Origin: Siphonodentalium dalli
Lineage: Eukaryota; Mollusca; Scaphopoda; Gadilida; Siphonodentaliidae
Assembly: GCA_032622095.1 (NCBI GenBank)
Contig: CP136068.1
Location: forward strand, 126,981,989-127,045,988
Length of the DNA: 64,000 nt
Reading direction: 5' to 3'
Position 1 is the first letter of the stretch. Each line of letters opens with the position of its first letter. The position numbers and the translations under genes were made by a program. The notes below the pieces were generated by a model, which searched no databases, had not been told where the DNA came from, and saw nothing but the letters and a program-made list of their open reading frames with translations. Of this stretch, positions 20,632 to 31,695 are shown one piece after another.

Positions 20632-22007
20632 TTACTAATTTCAAATAACCTGCCATCAATTTAGGTTTTTAATAAATCTACAGATTCAATAGTCAGGTTA
20701 GTATTTAACACCACTGTTTTCATCATATATATTTATCATATTTCTGTCGTCATTGTTTTATATCGTTATGTTTCATTGTTATGTATGTTGATTACGCCCT
20801 AACGGATATATATTAAACTAAATATCTTTAAATCATTGAAATATGAATAATCATGACAGTCTGATTTGCTTGTCTGTGGATGGTCTATGATGCTGATTGG
20901 TCAAACCGATTATGTTAAAACGTAGCATTATTTGTACAGCAATGTAAAATGAACCAATCTGGCCATGAACCAAACGTGTCAGCACGTCTGTATAAGGTAC
21001 AAAGTAGCTCGCGATACACAATTCCACCCACTAGTAACCTTGGTGGACATACGTTTCCTTTCCTTCAATAGAATAGGGTCATGTCAACATTACCATATAT
21101 CATGACACCTTTGAAATGACCATGTGGCATCGACCTTCACAGGAGGGTTTCATGACACGATAACAACTGATGTGTCCTCAAAAATGTTCAAGATGCTGAC
21201 GGACATCTGCGTAGGCGGGCCTATTGTTATCGGGAAAAGTCTGAAGGGCGAAATCCAGAATAATCAAACGTTGAATAAATTAAATTGTTGAAGTGACACC
21301 TACTTGATCTTAGTTGGATTTGATAAACTTGGGAGCAGCACATTGATTTGTTCCACACACTGTCGCTCTAACCACATCAAAAATCTTAACCATACCAGGT
21401 ATTAACCCATCTTTACTAACTGCTATGAATGTCTATTTACTGTTATACCATTTGAAAGAACCATCCCTGTTAGAATTTAACAAGGACATGTTACTACCAA
21501 TTCTGTAACTGGATTCAGTTATATAAGTATACATTGTAATGATCTATTGTTCATTTTGAAGGATGTTCAGGTAATAAAAGCAGACGACAGATAGACAAAA
21601 AACTAAAACAAGTGTTTAGTACCTGAATATGTCCTAGGGGGACTACTTATCAATAAGTATTTATCATAGTAAGGGTTAGTATGGCCAAGCAACATATTGA
21701 GTGCTAGCACATGACGTATCAGTGTCGCAGCTCACTATAGTTCACACGCAACTCGTGTTTTCGTGATTGTTCATTTCTCAATAGAATACGACCACATAAC
21801 AATGTTCCTTCTGGCACAATATCAAAGATTGTGAAAAGTTGAATAACTTTAATTGTTGAAGTGACACCTATTTGAACTCAGCTGGGCTTTTGATTTCATT
21901 CACACATTGTCGCTGCAACCGCATCTAAAATTATAAACAATAGCACTCATGTGCCTGGCTAGCTATGAGTTGTCATTGATGCTATATACCATCTGTCCAC
22001 CCAACAA
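20632..22007. other. Unassigned, with internal duplicated segments
   Basis: 21270-21480 and 21850-22000 share GTTGAATAA, TTGTTGAAGTGACACCTA, ACACA(C)TGTCGCT and TATACCAT in the same order, so this is an old duplication. 21500-21680 is another fragment of the CCCTTTCTAT family (TTCATTTTGAAGGATGTTCA, AGACGACAGATAGA). 21680-21745 carries early, degenerate units of the satellite that starts at 22360. Confidence 0.55.
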
Positions 22008-22350
22008 ATCATCGCGAAAATACGCACATAATCGACCTATAATGTGAAATAGGTAGATAGTGTTATTTTATTTGATTATGAAGTAAGCAGATAATGGACT
22101 CTTATCCGTTATTTCGTGTTATGACGCGGGCCACAATGAAACATCTGTTAAAGAGCGTACACAAGAAAAGTCATAAGTAAAGCTTAGTTGTGCCATTGTC
22201 CGCACATAATCGGCTTAGAATCGTCTCATTATGAGTCGATAATGTGACTGAAATATTCTCATTTTCAGCACATTAGCACTTCAAAATAAATGATTATAAG
22301 CAGATTATGTTCTATTATAAGCAGATAATGTGCTTGTTTTCGGGAGAACA
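22008..22350 (+). mobile_element. Family C MITE, copy 3
   Basis: Starts near ATCATCGCGAAAATACGCAC and ends TTTTCGGGAGAACAGAG. It has the core TTATG(A)CGCGGGCCACAATG and the TAATC(G/T)GCTTAGAATC palindrome. It lies inside the ~98-bp satellite, since the satellite word CCATCTGTCCAC precedes it and TGGTCCACCAGCAGCCCATG follows. Confidence 0.88.
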
Positions 22351-22359
22351 GAGTGGTCC

Positions 22360-23120
22360 ACCAGCAGCCCATGTTCATTTATCTGGCCAGGCAATATAAA
22401 TGTAACCAGCTTTGATTTCTCAATGTCACAACTCGATATAGACAACCAACATTCGAAATTCAGACTCATTTATCTGGCCAATCATATATAAGTGCAAGCA
22501 TCTGCGAATTGTCAATATCACAGCTCGCTATAGACCATAGGGCCACAAGCACCTCATTTGCACAGCCAAGCAACGACGGCGCATAAGTGCCACCGGATGG
22601 TTATCAATGTCGCACATCACTATAGACAATCCGTCCACAAGCAAACCAGGTTAATTTATTTGGCCAAGCAATATAAATGGCAACAACGTTGAGTTCTCAA
22701 TACCACAGCTCGCTATACCACACGAAACTCAGACTCAGTTAACCGGCCAAGCATATATAGGTGCCAACATCTGCTAGTTATCAACGTCACAGCTCGCTAT
22801 AGACCATCATCAGTCCACAAGCACATCTGACTCGTGTATCTGGTCAACCAATATGAGTGCCGCCAGGTACGAGTTATCAATGTCGCTATTGGCCATCTGT
22901 CCACAAGCAACCCATGTTCAATTATCTGGCCAAGCAATATAAATGTCACCATCTTTGAGTTTTCAATGTCACAGCTCACTATAAACCATCCTACCACATC
23001 CTACCCCGTATCTCGACAAGCAATATAAATGCTGACATCGATCTGCGAGGTCTCAATATCTCCGCTCGCTGGAGACAACCGCCGCATGAAACTCCGACTC
23101 ATTTACTGGCCAAGAATATA
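22360..23120. repeat. Degenerate ~98-bp satellite
   Basis: About eight units, each with TTATCTGGCCAAGCAATATA, a variable CACCATCTG(C/T)GAGTT segment, TCAATGTCACAGCTCGCTAT and GTCCACAAGCA. Units differ at many positions, indicating an old array. Related units extend upstream to about 21670 and to either side of the MITE at 22008-22350. Confidence 0.85.
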
Positions 23121-24117
23121 CTGGTTACGTCGACGTACGTTTGCCTTCTTCTTCTATGTCGGACTTTGCGCCCAGATCAAGTGGCGGGAGTTTTCGTCAA
23201 TAATTTTAATCGACTTTGTCGTACAAATCAATACACAAATTCTACCTAGAGTGATATCGTACCGTCACAATGATGTATTACAATATAAAATTACGTTAAA
23301 TTACGCACAGAACATGCCGTGTAGTTATGAGTAACATCACATTTGATATGTTTACGTCCAGAGAAGACCCGAACTTGTTACGAAGTTCGCTAGGTCAAAT
23401 GAGTTCGTATTTTTGAAATTTGACCATTGTGATAAAATATATATTTCAGATTAAATTACTACTTTCAGTTGATAACTCTTGTGGAGTTCAAAACAGATAT
23501 GTTTTCTGTTGAATAAACCGGGTTATATGATAATTGTGATACTTTAAATGAGCGGATGATTTACGCTCGAAGTCCGCTATAGAAGAGTGAGGTAACCGTT
23601 CGTCGACGTAAACCAGTATTAGCACTAGCTGGTTTACGTCGGAGGAAACTTGGACTAGAAGAGGCCTTTCGCAAAATAACGATTACGGATAGGATATATT
23701 GTCCTAGTAAGGTTGACACCATCACAATTTACCTACGATGGCTAATTGGTAAGACGGCTTATGCCCCACTATATTCAGTTACACATATAGTTGATGGATA
23801 AAGTAACGTGTGTCTCTTTCAGATCTCATGTTCTTATCTGCGTTAATTACACCACACCGATAACGTTAGCGCGTCCCCAAGCAGGACCGGTGGCACACTC
23901 TTGACACATCTGCACATAATTAAACTGTATGGAGCATATTTCTTCTCACATAAGAACCCCCTTACGTAAAGATCGAATTTTTGGCCGTATACTGGCAGGA
24001 TAGTTCCATATCCGTAATCGTAATCGTGATATTGCTAAAGGTCTCTACTATCGATCCTGTCCTCACTGTGCACGCGAGAAGCTGAGGGGCACACGACATG
24101 TTTGATATTACCACATC
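23121..24117. other. Unassigned; perfect 13-bp hairpin
   Basis: CGACGTAAACCAG at 23604-23616 pairs perfectly with CTGGTTTACGTCG at 23629-23641 around a 12-base loop. It lacks a following T tract. The rest of the interval shows nothing recognised. Confidence 0.5.
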
Positions 24118-24290
24118 GTGATCCTCTCAAATTTTCGGAAATATTATTATTCAAAGTTATGTAGATGTAGATTTATACAATACATAATAATTAACAACAA
24201 AGCATTGATGTACGAATTAATGGTATTGTACAGGATCAGCATGACCTACTGGCCGTCTTCCTGCTGCCCCTCAATAAATAATACAATAAG
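24118..24290 (-). mobile_element. Possible non-LTR 3' tail, copy 1
   Basis: On the minus strand: AGGGGCAGCAGGAAGACGGCC, a short symmetric spacer, GATCCTGTACAAT and then an AT-rich tail. The same arrangement occurs at 31565-31695 and 60390-60540. A short hairpin followed by an AT-rich terminus would suit the 3' end of a 5'-truncated non-LTR element. Confidence 0.4.
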
Positions 24291-24976
24291 AAAATATGAT
24301 GGCGTGTGTAGTTTATGGTTGATATTGTGAGGTCGCGACGGCCCTATATAATATAGTTTTTTAATCAAACGGAGTGGAAGGCGGAAACCAGGCAATCAGG
24401 TATATTTTTATGACGACATAAAGTCGTAAATAATTTGCCTCACCATATATAATAGTTCGATTTTGACCATTCACGGACGCCGCCTGCATGACAAAGGGCT
24501 GTCTAGAAGGGTTGAATGTTCAGGGTAGTAACTCGAAGTTGCAGGTTGCTTGAGGCAAGTGACATGACGATTATCGATCGCAAATATAACATGATTTGAT
24601 TTTACATGTAGCCGAATATTTACTATTAGTTCAGTAGATAATATTTTTTGAATACATAATTAAATTTACAATTTTGTTTTTAGAGTTAACCGAATTCCAC
24701 ACATTGGGAAATGTATTTGTTGGTAGATTTTCTGAGTTATGTAAGCACTCTCGTCGTGTGGACCTATCCACACGACAACTGGTGACGACCCATAATTATA
24801 AGATTCATGCTTTGATGTCGTATCCCTCCATACTCAATGCTGATTCACCCGCCATGTTGAATCATATCCAATAAATACTGTTTACAACAAATCAAAGGGC
24901 ACAATAACGAGTATGCTCGACCGCGTTTTACAAAATCAGAAAACGCCAACTGTCACTTCAACAATTAAGTTGTTCA
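24291..24976. other. Unassigned; perfect 10-bp hairpin
   Basis: GTCGTGTGGA (24753-24762) and TCCACACGAC (24767-24776) form a tight stem with a 4-base loop. Upstream, TTTTGTTTTTAG at about 24673-24684 resembles a splice acceptor and GTAAGC at 24740 a donor, but the 55-bp interval between them gives no recognisable peptide. Confidence 0.4.
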
Positions 24977-25402
24977 ATGGTTATCTCGGGTTTCGTCCTT
25001 CAGATTTCGTCGATAACATTTGTTCTAGTTCAGCTGATGGCAGCCACCAACCTCTTCGCTGTTTTTATACTTGAACAACGACACAATTCTTTCAATGTCG
25101 CGAGAGTTACGAAGGTCGATGACAAAGTGTGCTTCGTTCAATTGTGTCATGATATTTTACGCAGTCTGCCAAAGGGTACAGAAGATCGATATTTGACCAA
25201 TATTTTACAATTTTCTTTTCGAATTGTGTATCGCCAACGGCAATATCGTGTGTTGGATGGGGGCGACACCACATTCATTTGTGGTACGGCTAAACCTACC
25301 AAAGCTATAATACGGGCTGCACCCGTTAGCCAGGACTGTGGTAATTTACCGAAATTCACATCACAGTGTCAAATTAGAACAGTTGAGCACGTCATGACTT
25401 AA
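24977..25402 (+). CDS. Unrecognised 141-codon ORF
   Basis: One of the longer non-repetitive open frames in the window. The N-terminal ~35 residues are hydrophobic (ISSITFVLVQLMAATNLFAV) and could be a signal anchor. The remainder contains several cysteines and basic residues but no motif I know. The other plus frames are closed. Without a splice context or second copy, it may be a chance ORF in a decayed repeat. Confidence 0.18.
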   Translation: MVISGFVLQISSITFVLVQLMAATNLFAVFILEQRHNSFNVARVTKVDDKVCFVQLCHDILRSLPKGTEDRYLTNILQFSFRIVYRQRQYRVLDGGDTTFICGTAKPTKAIIRAAPVSQDCGNLPKFTSQCQIRTVEHVMT

Positions 25403-26791
25403 AACAGGGACATGCAAATGCATAAATGTGAATAAATGGTGGTGAGTGGAATTCCATAGTTTTCTGAAAAAATAACAGCAAAACCAATCCAAAAGGAATA
25501 CTGATGAAATCTCAAGCAATCACGATGGACCGTTGATGTCCAAGTTTGGACAATATGTCTAATATTCTTGCGGGCTGCAAAACTTATTGTTTACACTTAC
25601 ATTATTGTGGAGTCTTCAGTCAAGTATAAGGTATATTGTCGAGTGATTGGATGATTAAAACCACACAATACCTAATATAACATGTGATAAATGGTATACT
25701 GTGGTGCAGCCCAGAGTAACAAATCACGCCACAAGGTATGATAGACTAGAAGGGCTACCTCGCAATGTAGCTGGCATTAGAACTACCGTTCAATCGCCAA
25801 TGTGGTCAAGGGTAGTCGGATTGCTGCATCCATGACACATATGACAAGAAACACCGAAGTGCGATAATACATGAGGGTAGCACCCCTACCCCTGGAATTC
25901 GGAATCCGGCTTTAAAAAGGACATTGAATCCAGAATCCAGTTTAAGGAAAGTTCGAAATATACGTGAATATTTCACAGTGAAACAGGAATAATCTATAGA
26001 GTAAATTCGTACCATTAACAGTTATATTTTTCGCAAGAGTGCAATTTAAAGAGCACATGTTACTGGTTATATACATGTAGTGAATTAATGTAAACAAAAA
26101 AATTGAATCACAGGCCATAAATACAGAAGATCAGTTTAATGTTGGTTTACTGTGTTAACTCATATCTAAGTATCTACAGTTTCGGAAATCATAAATTTTG
26201 CAAACAGAAAATAATTAAAATGGCTGAATTGTGCATTTCGCTGGAAACGGGAACCACTTTGCGCAGTCGGGATCCGCCGTACGATAGAGTCGGAATCCCG
26301 CCGTACGGCTCCAAAAACAACTGGAATCCGGCGTACGAAGTGGATATGAATTAATGAATTATCTCTTTCGCTGCAGATCGCGACAAAAGTCGAATTACCA
26401 TACCCTGTCGATAGCGACTTGGGTCGAAATCGGGTACATTCTGGCAGCGGGGCGGGTAGAGGGGGTGTAAATATGGCCATCCATATGTGACGTATGAGTC
26501 CCCGTGGTGGGCACATACATGTCATGCTTACAAGTTCCTTTCTATATAACACCGGGAAAGTGTGAGAGGCAGTCTCGTCTCTGTACATATTCCCATAATA
26601 CGCGAACCGCTATATATAAGGGCACTTGGTGATGTCACGTGATCTCTTCGTATTTCACGTGTCTTTATCTATAGTATTTTAACCAATAATATAAACATTG
26701 AAACTCAAATACTGCAACCTACTCAGCATGATATGTTCATTACAAGCTTATAACCTGATAACGTAAGAAAATAAAAAATACGGTTATACAG
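25403..26791. other. Unassigned sequence
   Basis: A 140-codon minus-strand ORF (26166-26588) and a 71-codon plus-strand ORF (26139-26354) overlap and neither is recognised. CCGCCGTACG and CGGCGTACG recur three times near 26274-26335, which inflates both. No terminal repeats were found. Confidence 0.35.
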
Positions 26792-27482
26792 GTGTCATAT
26801 TCAATGTTTATCTTATCTTTTGTGATTGACAGTCTGAATTCTTTGCTGACAAACATTACGCAAAATAACATTCAACGACTAGATGTCCTTATTAACAACT
26901 GCGCAAGGATGATGTGCAACAAACTAAAATACGACATAATAACACACACTCTGACCAAAGAGCACATTATGACTTTCAGTTTCCGTGTTCAATTTAAATG
27001 TGTCTATAACTCTATCCGCCAAGTAAATCCGTCATACATATCAGAAATGTTTATGGTCAATGCCCGAGCGGTCGGAGCTAGGACTCTCGCTATATCCTGC
27101 TGCCAGAACATTAAAACTGCCAATAAGCCTGATAACAACCATGGACACCGATCGTTCCAGGCGGTCGCTACATCTGTTTGAACAAAACTATATATATTTT
27201 AATATTCCTTATGTTGATGGCGATTTGAACAAATATGAATATTTCTGCAACGAACGCCGCCCGTGCCTTTAAGTGCATTGACTTTTTTTTTAATTTGAGT
27301 TTTAATTATTTTTTACCGCTGTGTATAGTTTTAATGTTTTAAAATTTCCTACTCCGTATTCTTTGTTGTTGACAATTATTTTTTATTGTGAACTTTTGTG
27401 TACCTTTTTATGTAAAGCGCATTGAAACTAATTTTTTTATGTCTAATGCGCTTTTAAACGTATATATAATAATAATGATAAC
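26792..27482 (+). pseudogene. CR1/L2-like non-LTR retrotransposon 3' end
   Basis: The frame from about 26792 reads NNIQRLDVLINNCARMM and then FRVQFKCVYNSIRQVNPSYI, the C-terminal region after the polymerase of CR1/L2-type elements. Next comes GHRSFQAVATSV, where TGA replaces the usual tryptophan codon. The 3' UTR contains TGTAAAGCGCATTGAAAC and TAATGCGCTTTTAAACG, ending in AATAATAATGATAA, the classic tail of this clade. It is 5'-truncated: no catalytic domain is upstream. Confidence 0.85.
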
Positions 27483-27645
27483 TAGAATGAAACTGTAATT
27501 GCACAGCAATTTCGATACTTCCATGTCCACCAATGACGGAAATTGTGCCACCCGATAATTCCATCAAAATCTGCACCAAAAACAATTTGAGATACATACC
27601 AACACGCCCGTGCTCCCAAACCGTAAGTGAAATCAGTAAAATTTA

Positions 27646-28351
27646 TCATATATAGGTAGTACCCACCCACCATCCCATCCAGCCACCCATAGTATCTTAT
27701 GCGTCACAGGCGCTCGTATATAGGTAGTAACAACCCACCACCCCATCACGCCACCCATAGTCTCTTATGCGCCGCAGGCTCTCGTATATAGGTAGTACCC
27801 ACCCACCATCCCATCCCGCCACCTTTTGTATCTTATGCGCCGCTGGCGCTCGTATATAGGTAGTACCCACCCAGCACCCGATCCCGCCACCCATAGTATC
27901 TTATGCGCCGCAGGCGCTCGAATGTATATAGTACCCACCACCACCCCAACCCGCTACCCATAGTGGCTTATGCGCCACAGGCGTCCGTATGTGGGTAGCA
28001 CCCACCCACCCACCCATAGTATCTTATGCGCCGCTGGCGCTCGTATGTATGTATAGTACCCACCCACCACCCCATCCAGGAGCTCGTATATAGGTAGTAC
28101 CCACCGCACCCCATCCCGCTACACATAGTATCTTATATGCCACAGGCGTTCGTATATATGCAGCACCCACCCACCATCCCATCCGGCCACCCATATTATC
28201 TTATGCGCCGCAGGCGCTCGTATATAGGTAGTACCCATCCACCACCCCATCCCACCACCTATAGTGTCTTATGCGCCGTAGGCGCTCGTATTTAGGTAGT
28301 ACCCACCCATCATCCAATTCCGCCACCCATAGTATTTTATGCGCCGCAGCG
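27646..28351. repeat. ~68-bp satellite, about 11 units
   Basis: Units contain CTCGTATATAGGTAGTACCC, ACCCACCATCCCATCC, a CGCCACCCATAGTATC segment and TTATGCGCCGCAGGCG. Periods are about 67-69 bp, except one shortened unit near 28040-28084. Units vary at several positions. The array begins just downstream of the CR1/L2 tail. Confidence 0.93.
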
Positions 28352-28362
28352 AACTTTTAAAC

Positions 28363-28461
28363 CGGAAGTGCGAACCCTATCATTTTTCGGCGGTTCATAA
28401 CACACATACATGCGCAAATAATGAAAAAAGTCCGAACTCGATATAGGTAATATTTAATAAA
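28363..28461 (+). repeat. Diverged repeat shared with 29137-29230
   Basis: AACCGGAAGTGCGAACCCTA, TCATTTTTC, ACACACATACA and GCGCAAATAATG occur in the same order here and at 29137-29230. A weaker third copy starts at about 29055. Confidence 0.75.
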
Positions 28462-28594
28462 TAGAGCATGGCTTGGAGTGAAATACGCGGATATAGTGCA
28501 TAGTGAGGTTGTGTAGTTCACGACGCGAAGCGGAGTGAACTACACAACCGCACTATGCACTATATCGGCGTATTTTACGACAAGTCATGCTCTA
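28462..28594. mobile_element. Compact foldback palindrome
   Basis: TAGAGCATG at the left pairs with CATGCTCTA at the right. The arms continue through ATATAGTGCATAGTG and GTTGTGTAGTTCAC to a ~12-bp loop around CGACGCGAAGCGGAG. The stem is about 60 bp with few mismatches. Non-coding; likely a foldback MITE. Confidence 0.85.
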
Positions 28595-30041
28595 ATTATC
28601 ATATTGTATCGAACAAATGCAGAAATTAAAGGCAAACCAGTGGGCAAACACCATTTTTTTTTAAAGAAAAAAAAATAATATGTAAAAAAAATTAATATAT
28701 TTTTTTTAATTCCTCTTTGTTCAGGTTTTTTTTTTTTTAATTAATTAGCAGTAGGAAACTACTAATTTCAACTTTTACTAAGTTCAGACAATTGATGTTC
28801 GCCTTACTGAAGCTTTAATTTGGATCAGCGGCGAAATAACAAGTAGTTTCAGAACAAAGTTTGATGTAGTGTTCGTTACTATTTTTAGTAGTCAAAACTA
28901 CATATGCATAGTGCACGATGGGAGAGACTTGAAGGCGTAGTATACAACTACGACTAATAGAGTCGAGTAGCCAACCAATCGGAAAGCTTGATTTCAATAA
29001 CAAAGTTACGTGAGATACAATATATCATTATAGAGCGCAGACGCTGATGCACATAATGCAAAAAGTCCCAACTCAATAAATCAAACCCTTCTGGATTCCG
29101 TATAAAGAGCGTTATTTTATCCTTCGACCAGTAGCAAACTGTTTAACCGGAAATGCGACCCCTATCATTTTTCAGTATTTTAGAACACACATACAGGCGC
29201 AAATAATGACAAAAATCGGAACCCAATATGTCAAGCCGGTTCGGAGAAGATACGCTAACAACAATAAAACAGATAAAGAGCGTTGTTTCCTAAGGTCATG
29301 GTCATGCAACTTTTCATATTAGCGTCTCGACTGCATGTACTCAATGGCTATGCAGGTACGAAAAGTAAAATCAATTGGCAAAGCGTATACATGGGTCACA
29401 TCAATGCAGAAATGGGTAATTATACTTTCGTGTTTTATTGTTGTAAACCTATCTCTAATGTCTAATCACATAAAGTTTCAACAAATTATTCCAAGCGATA
29501 CTTGAGATACACTATATTACCCATATGCACCCATATGTACCCATAATGCCTGTATGCATGTATGGTATGCTTGGTAGTGGGTAATCTGTCTGTGGTGCTG
29601 AGTGGCAGCGAAAGTTTCGTAAGATTTGATAACTTAAGAGGCGATTGTGGACTGTATAGCCTTTTCTTTGTCCATTTTCAAACAAAAAATGGTCCCCGAC
29701 AATACTCAAGTCATCCAATCTGTTTACCATGCGTGCTACGTGTGGGAGTCGATAGTTATGGGGAAAGAGGACTATTGTGCTTCTTCTGCGATGATATATT
29801 ATTATTCCTTCCACATTTCAGACATCTTGGCGGCCTTGTACATGTAAGTCATATGCGTGACCGCGTTGCTATCTGGCTAAAGTGGGGGTAAATCGTTTGC
29901 GATGAGTGTGAGATAACTAGGTATAGGAAATGAACGACGGGAGATAAGTCGCGTGTCTCACACGAGAAGGAAGCCATCAGATGACAACGCATATCGCACA
30001 GACGGCTGGTGGTCAGCGGAAATTGGATACGACCGATTCCC
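28595..30041. other. Unassigned, with A/T homopolymers and a repeat copy
   Basis: 28645-28740 is poly-A/poly-T rich. 29137-29230 is a second copy of the repeat at 28363. Overlapping ORFs at 29512-29891 are on opposite strands and unrecognised. No further structure was found. Confidence 0.4.
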
Positions 30042-30045
30042 TTAA

Positions 30046-30438
30046 CCCTTTACCCAACAAACCGGCCAAAACCGGCCAAATAAAGCTTCAACAGCCTAAA
30101 ATATCTTCGGTCTGTCTCAATAGAACCATACAAATATGGATATCATTGGAACCGGCTCCTTGACCACATTGTGACAGTTACAGTTATGCCCTGTGCCAAT
30201 GCATTCTCTTATATATGCGAGTCGACCATAGGTCGCCTCGCATATATAAGAGAATGCATTGGCCTAAAAACAAACTTTGTTTTAACACTTTTTACCATTT
30301 TTTCTTACATTCTTTAACAATTTTATAATTTTGAATGTGTTAAGCCAATGCATTCTCTTATATATGCGAGGCGACCTATGGTCGACTCGCATATATAAGA
30401 GAATGCATTGGCACAGGACCGTTCTGTTTGGTAAAGGG
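30046..30438 (+). mobile_element. TTAA MITE with two TATA hairpins, copy 4
   Basis: TTAA at 30042-30045 and 30439-30442. Ends are CCCTTTACCCAACA and TGTTTGGTAAAGGG. Both hairpins are intact. It resembles copies 1 and 2 closely and has the same downstream flanking repeat as copy 2. Confidence 0.94.
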
Positions 30439-30580
30439 TTAATCGACACGAATGACCGATTGAGTGGCGTATCATATCGCATGTTAATCTGTGTGTTCAA
30501 ATTGTTTGCTGACATGTTGTCTGTTGCGGTCGTAGATGAGGTCAAGTTACATATACCACCTTTTGGTGTTGAAGTTTAAA

Positions 30581-30668
30581 TCTACATGGCGATTTGCGCT
30601 CCAAAATACGTTTAATAATATTATCTTTTTAATTGTTCCAGGTATCGATATAGGTTCGATAAATACCT
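30581..30668 (+). repeat. Repeat flanking a TTAA MITE, copy 2
   Basis: TACATGGCGATTTGCGCTCC, AATAATATTATC and GGTATCGATA...GATAAATA match 17797-17884. Here about 140 bp separates it from the MITE, versus none at copy 1, so the two MITE insertions are independent or one locus gained sequence. Confidence 0.68.
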
Positions 30669-30821
30669 GACATGCATGTACCTTTCTACGTGTACAGCAT
30701 GTTCAAGAAAGACACATTGAATAAGTCACAGATCGCCCTTAAGTCACCCGTCTTAAAGCAATGCATGACCAAAGTGGACCATGAGCTAAGTCGAATCCGC
30801 ATGCTGATGCTACCGCCCTAT

Positions 30822-30934
30822 AGTACCACCATAACGCATACCCACGTATCACCACGGGATGCACCCCACGACATAGGGTGCCACATTAGGGGATTCATAC
30901 CCCCGCAGTGGGGCAGTAGACCTATTCTAGGAGG
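30822..30934 (+). repeat. Dispersed ~105-bp repeat, copy 2
   Basis: Pairs with 5349-5455 through TAGTACCACCA, GGGATGCACCCCA, GCCACATTAGGGGATTCATA, CCCGCAGTGGGG and GTAGACCTATTCTA. The short ORF conservation between copies follows from DNA similarity and does not show selection. Confidence 0.7.
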
Positions 30935-31564
30935 GTACGATATTGCTGAACAACAACGCAACAACGATGGCAGACGATAGTTTCGATGAAAATTTTCACT
31001 CTGAATGCATGGCGCAGAGGAGGATTCCTTGTTCAACTACTTCAGTGATGGTCATGAGACTTAAACCCCGTAGCGATTTAAAGCATGGAATTATGCTTTT
31101 TGTGACAATGGTTAATAACCGCTTGATCGTTCTAGCGATGATGTACTAAGATAAACAAATATTAATAAACAAGAAGATGACACACCCCACGGTGCTTAAT
31201 TGAGAATTTTTCAGGAGAAACCATATTTAAAATAAATAAAGAAGGATATCTCTAGAACGGAAAGTGCATACAACGTCTTTTGAACTTAATCATGATGGCC
31301 AACCTCCACACAAATGTTCATTCAGATCCGGCAACACGTGACTGAGATATGTGACTAATATATATACATGTATATACCCTAACGGTCTGATGGACATACA
31401 GGCAGACAAAGTTACATGTAATCCAGCATACACCCATTTTTTCTTATGCCACCATAAGTAACAACATGTGCCGATTATGATACTCGAACTGTTACACTCT
31501 TGAAACTTACATGTGTATAGACGTTTTATAGTACTGATTCTTGTACAGATAGATATTTGGATGA
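30935..31564. other. Unassigned sequence
   Basis: AT-rich. No repeat, exon or RNA gene was recognised. Confidence 0.4.
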
Positions 31565-31695
31565 TGATTGATGATTGTTTATTTGTATAATATTTACAAG
31601 CTTATGACAATGGTGATAATAAACAAACAAAAATGATATTATACAGGAGCGACATGGCCCAGATGGGCCGTCTTCCTGTCGCCCCTACGTATATA
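31565..31695 (-). mobile_element. Possible non-LTR 3' tail, copy 2
   Basis: Minus strand: AGGGGCGACAGGAAGACGGC, the symmetric GGCCCATCTGGGCC, then CCTGTATAATATCA, an AT-rich run with ATACAAATAAACA and a short ATC-type repeat. Parallel to 24118-24290 and 60390-60540. Confidence 0.45.

Noticed and set aside
22360-23120. Array of small genes
   Set aside because: The regular ~98-bp period with scattered stops shows a degenerate satellite.
23604-23641. Perfect hairpin as a transcription terminator
   Set aside because: No T tract follows and intrinsic terminators are not expected in a eukaryotic nuclear genome; kept only as a structural note.
24684-24739. Possible 55-bp internal exon between TTTTTAG and GTAAGC
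   Set aside because: Too short, no recognisable peptide and no partner exons; such signals occur by chance in AT-rich DNA.
27646-28351. CRISPR-like array
   Set aside because: The whole ~68-bp unit repeats, without conserved short repeats separated by unique spacers, and the context is eukaryotic.
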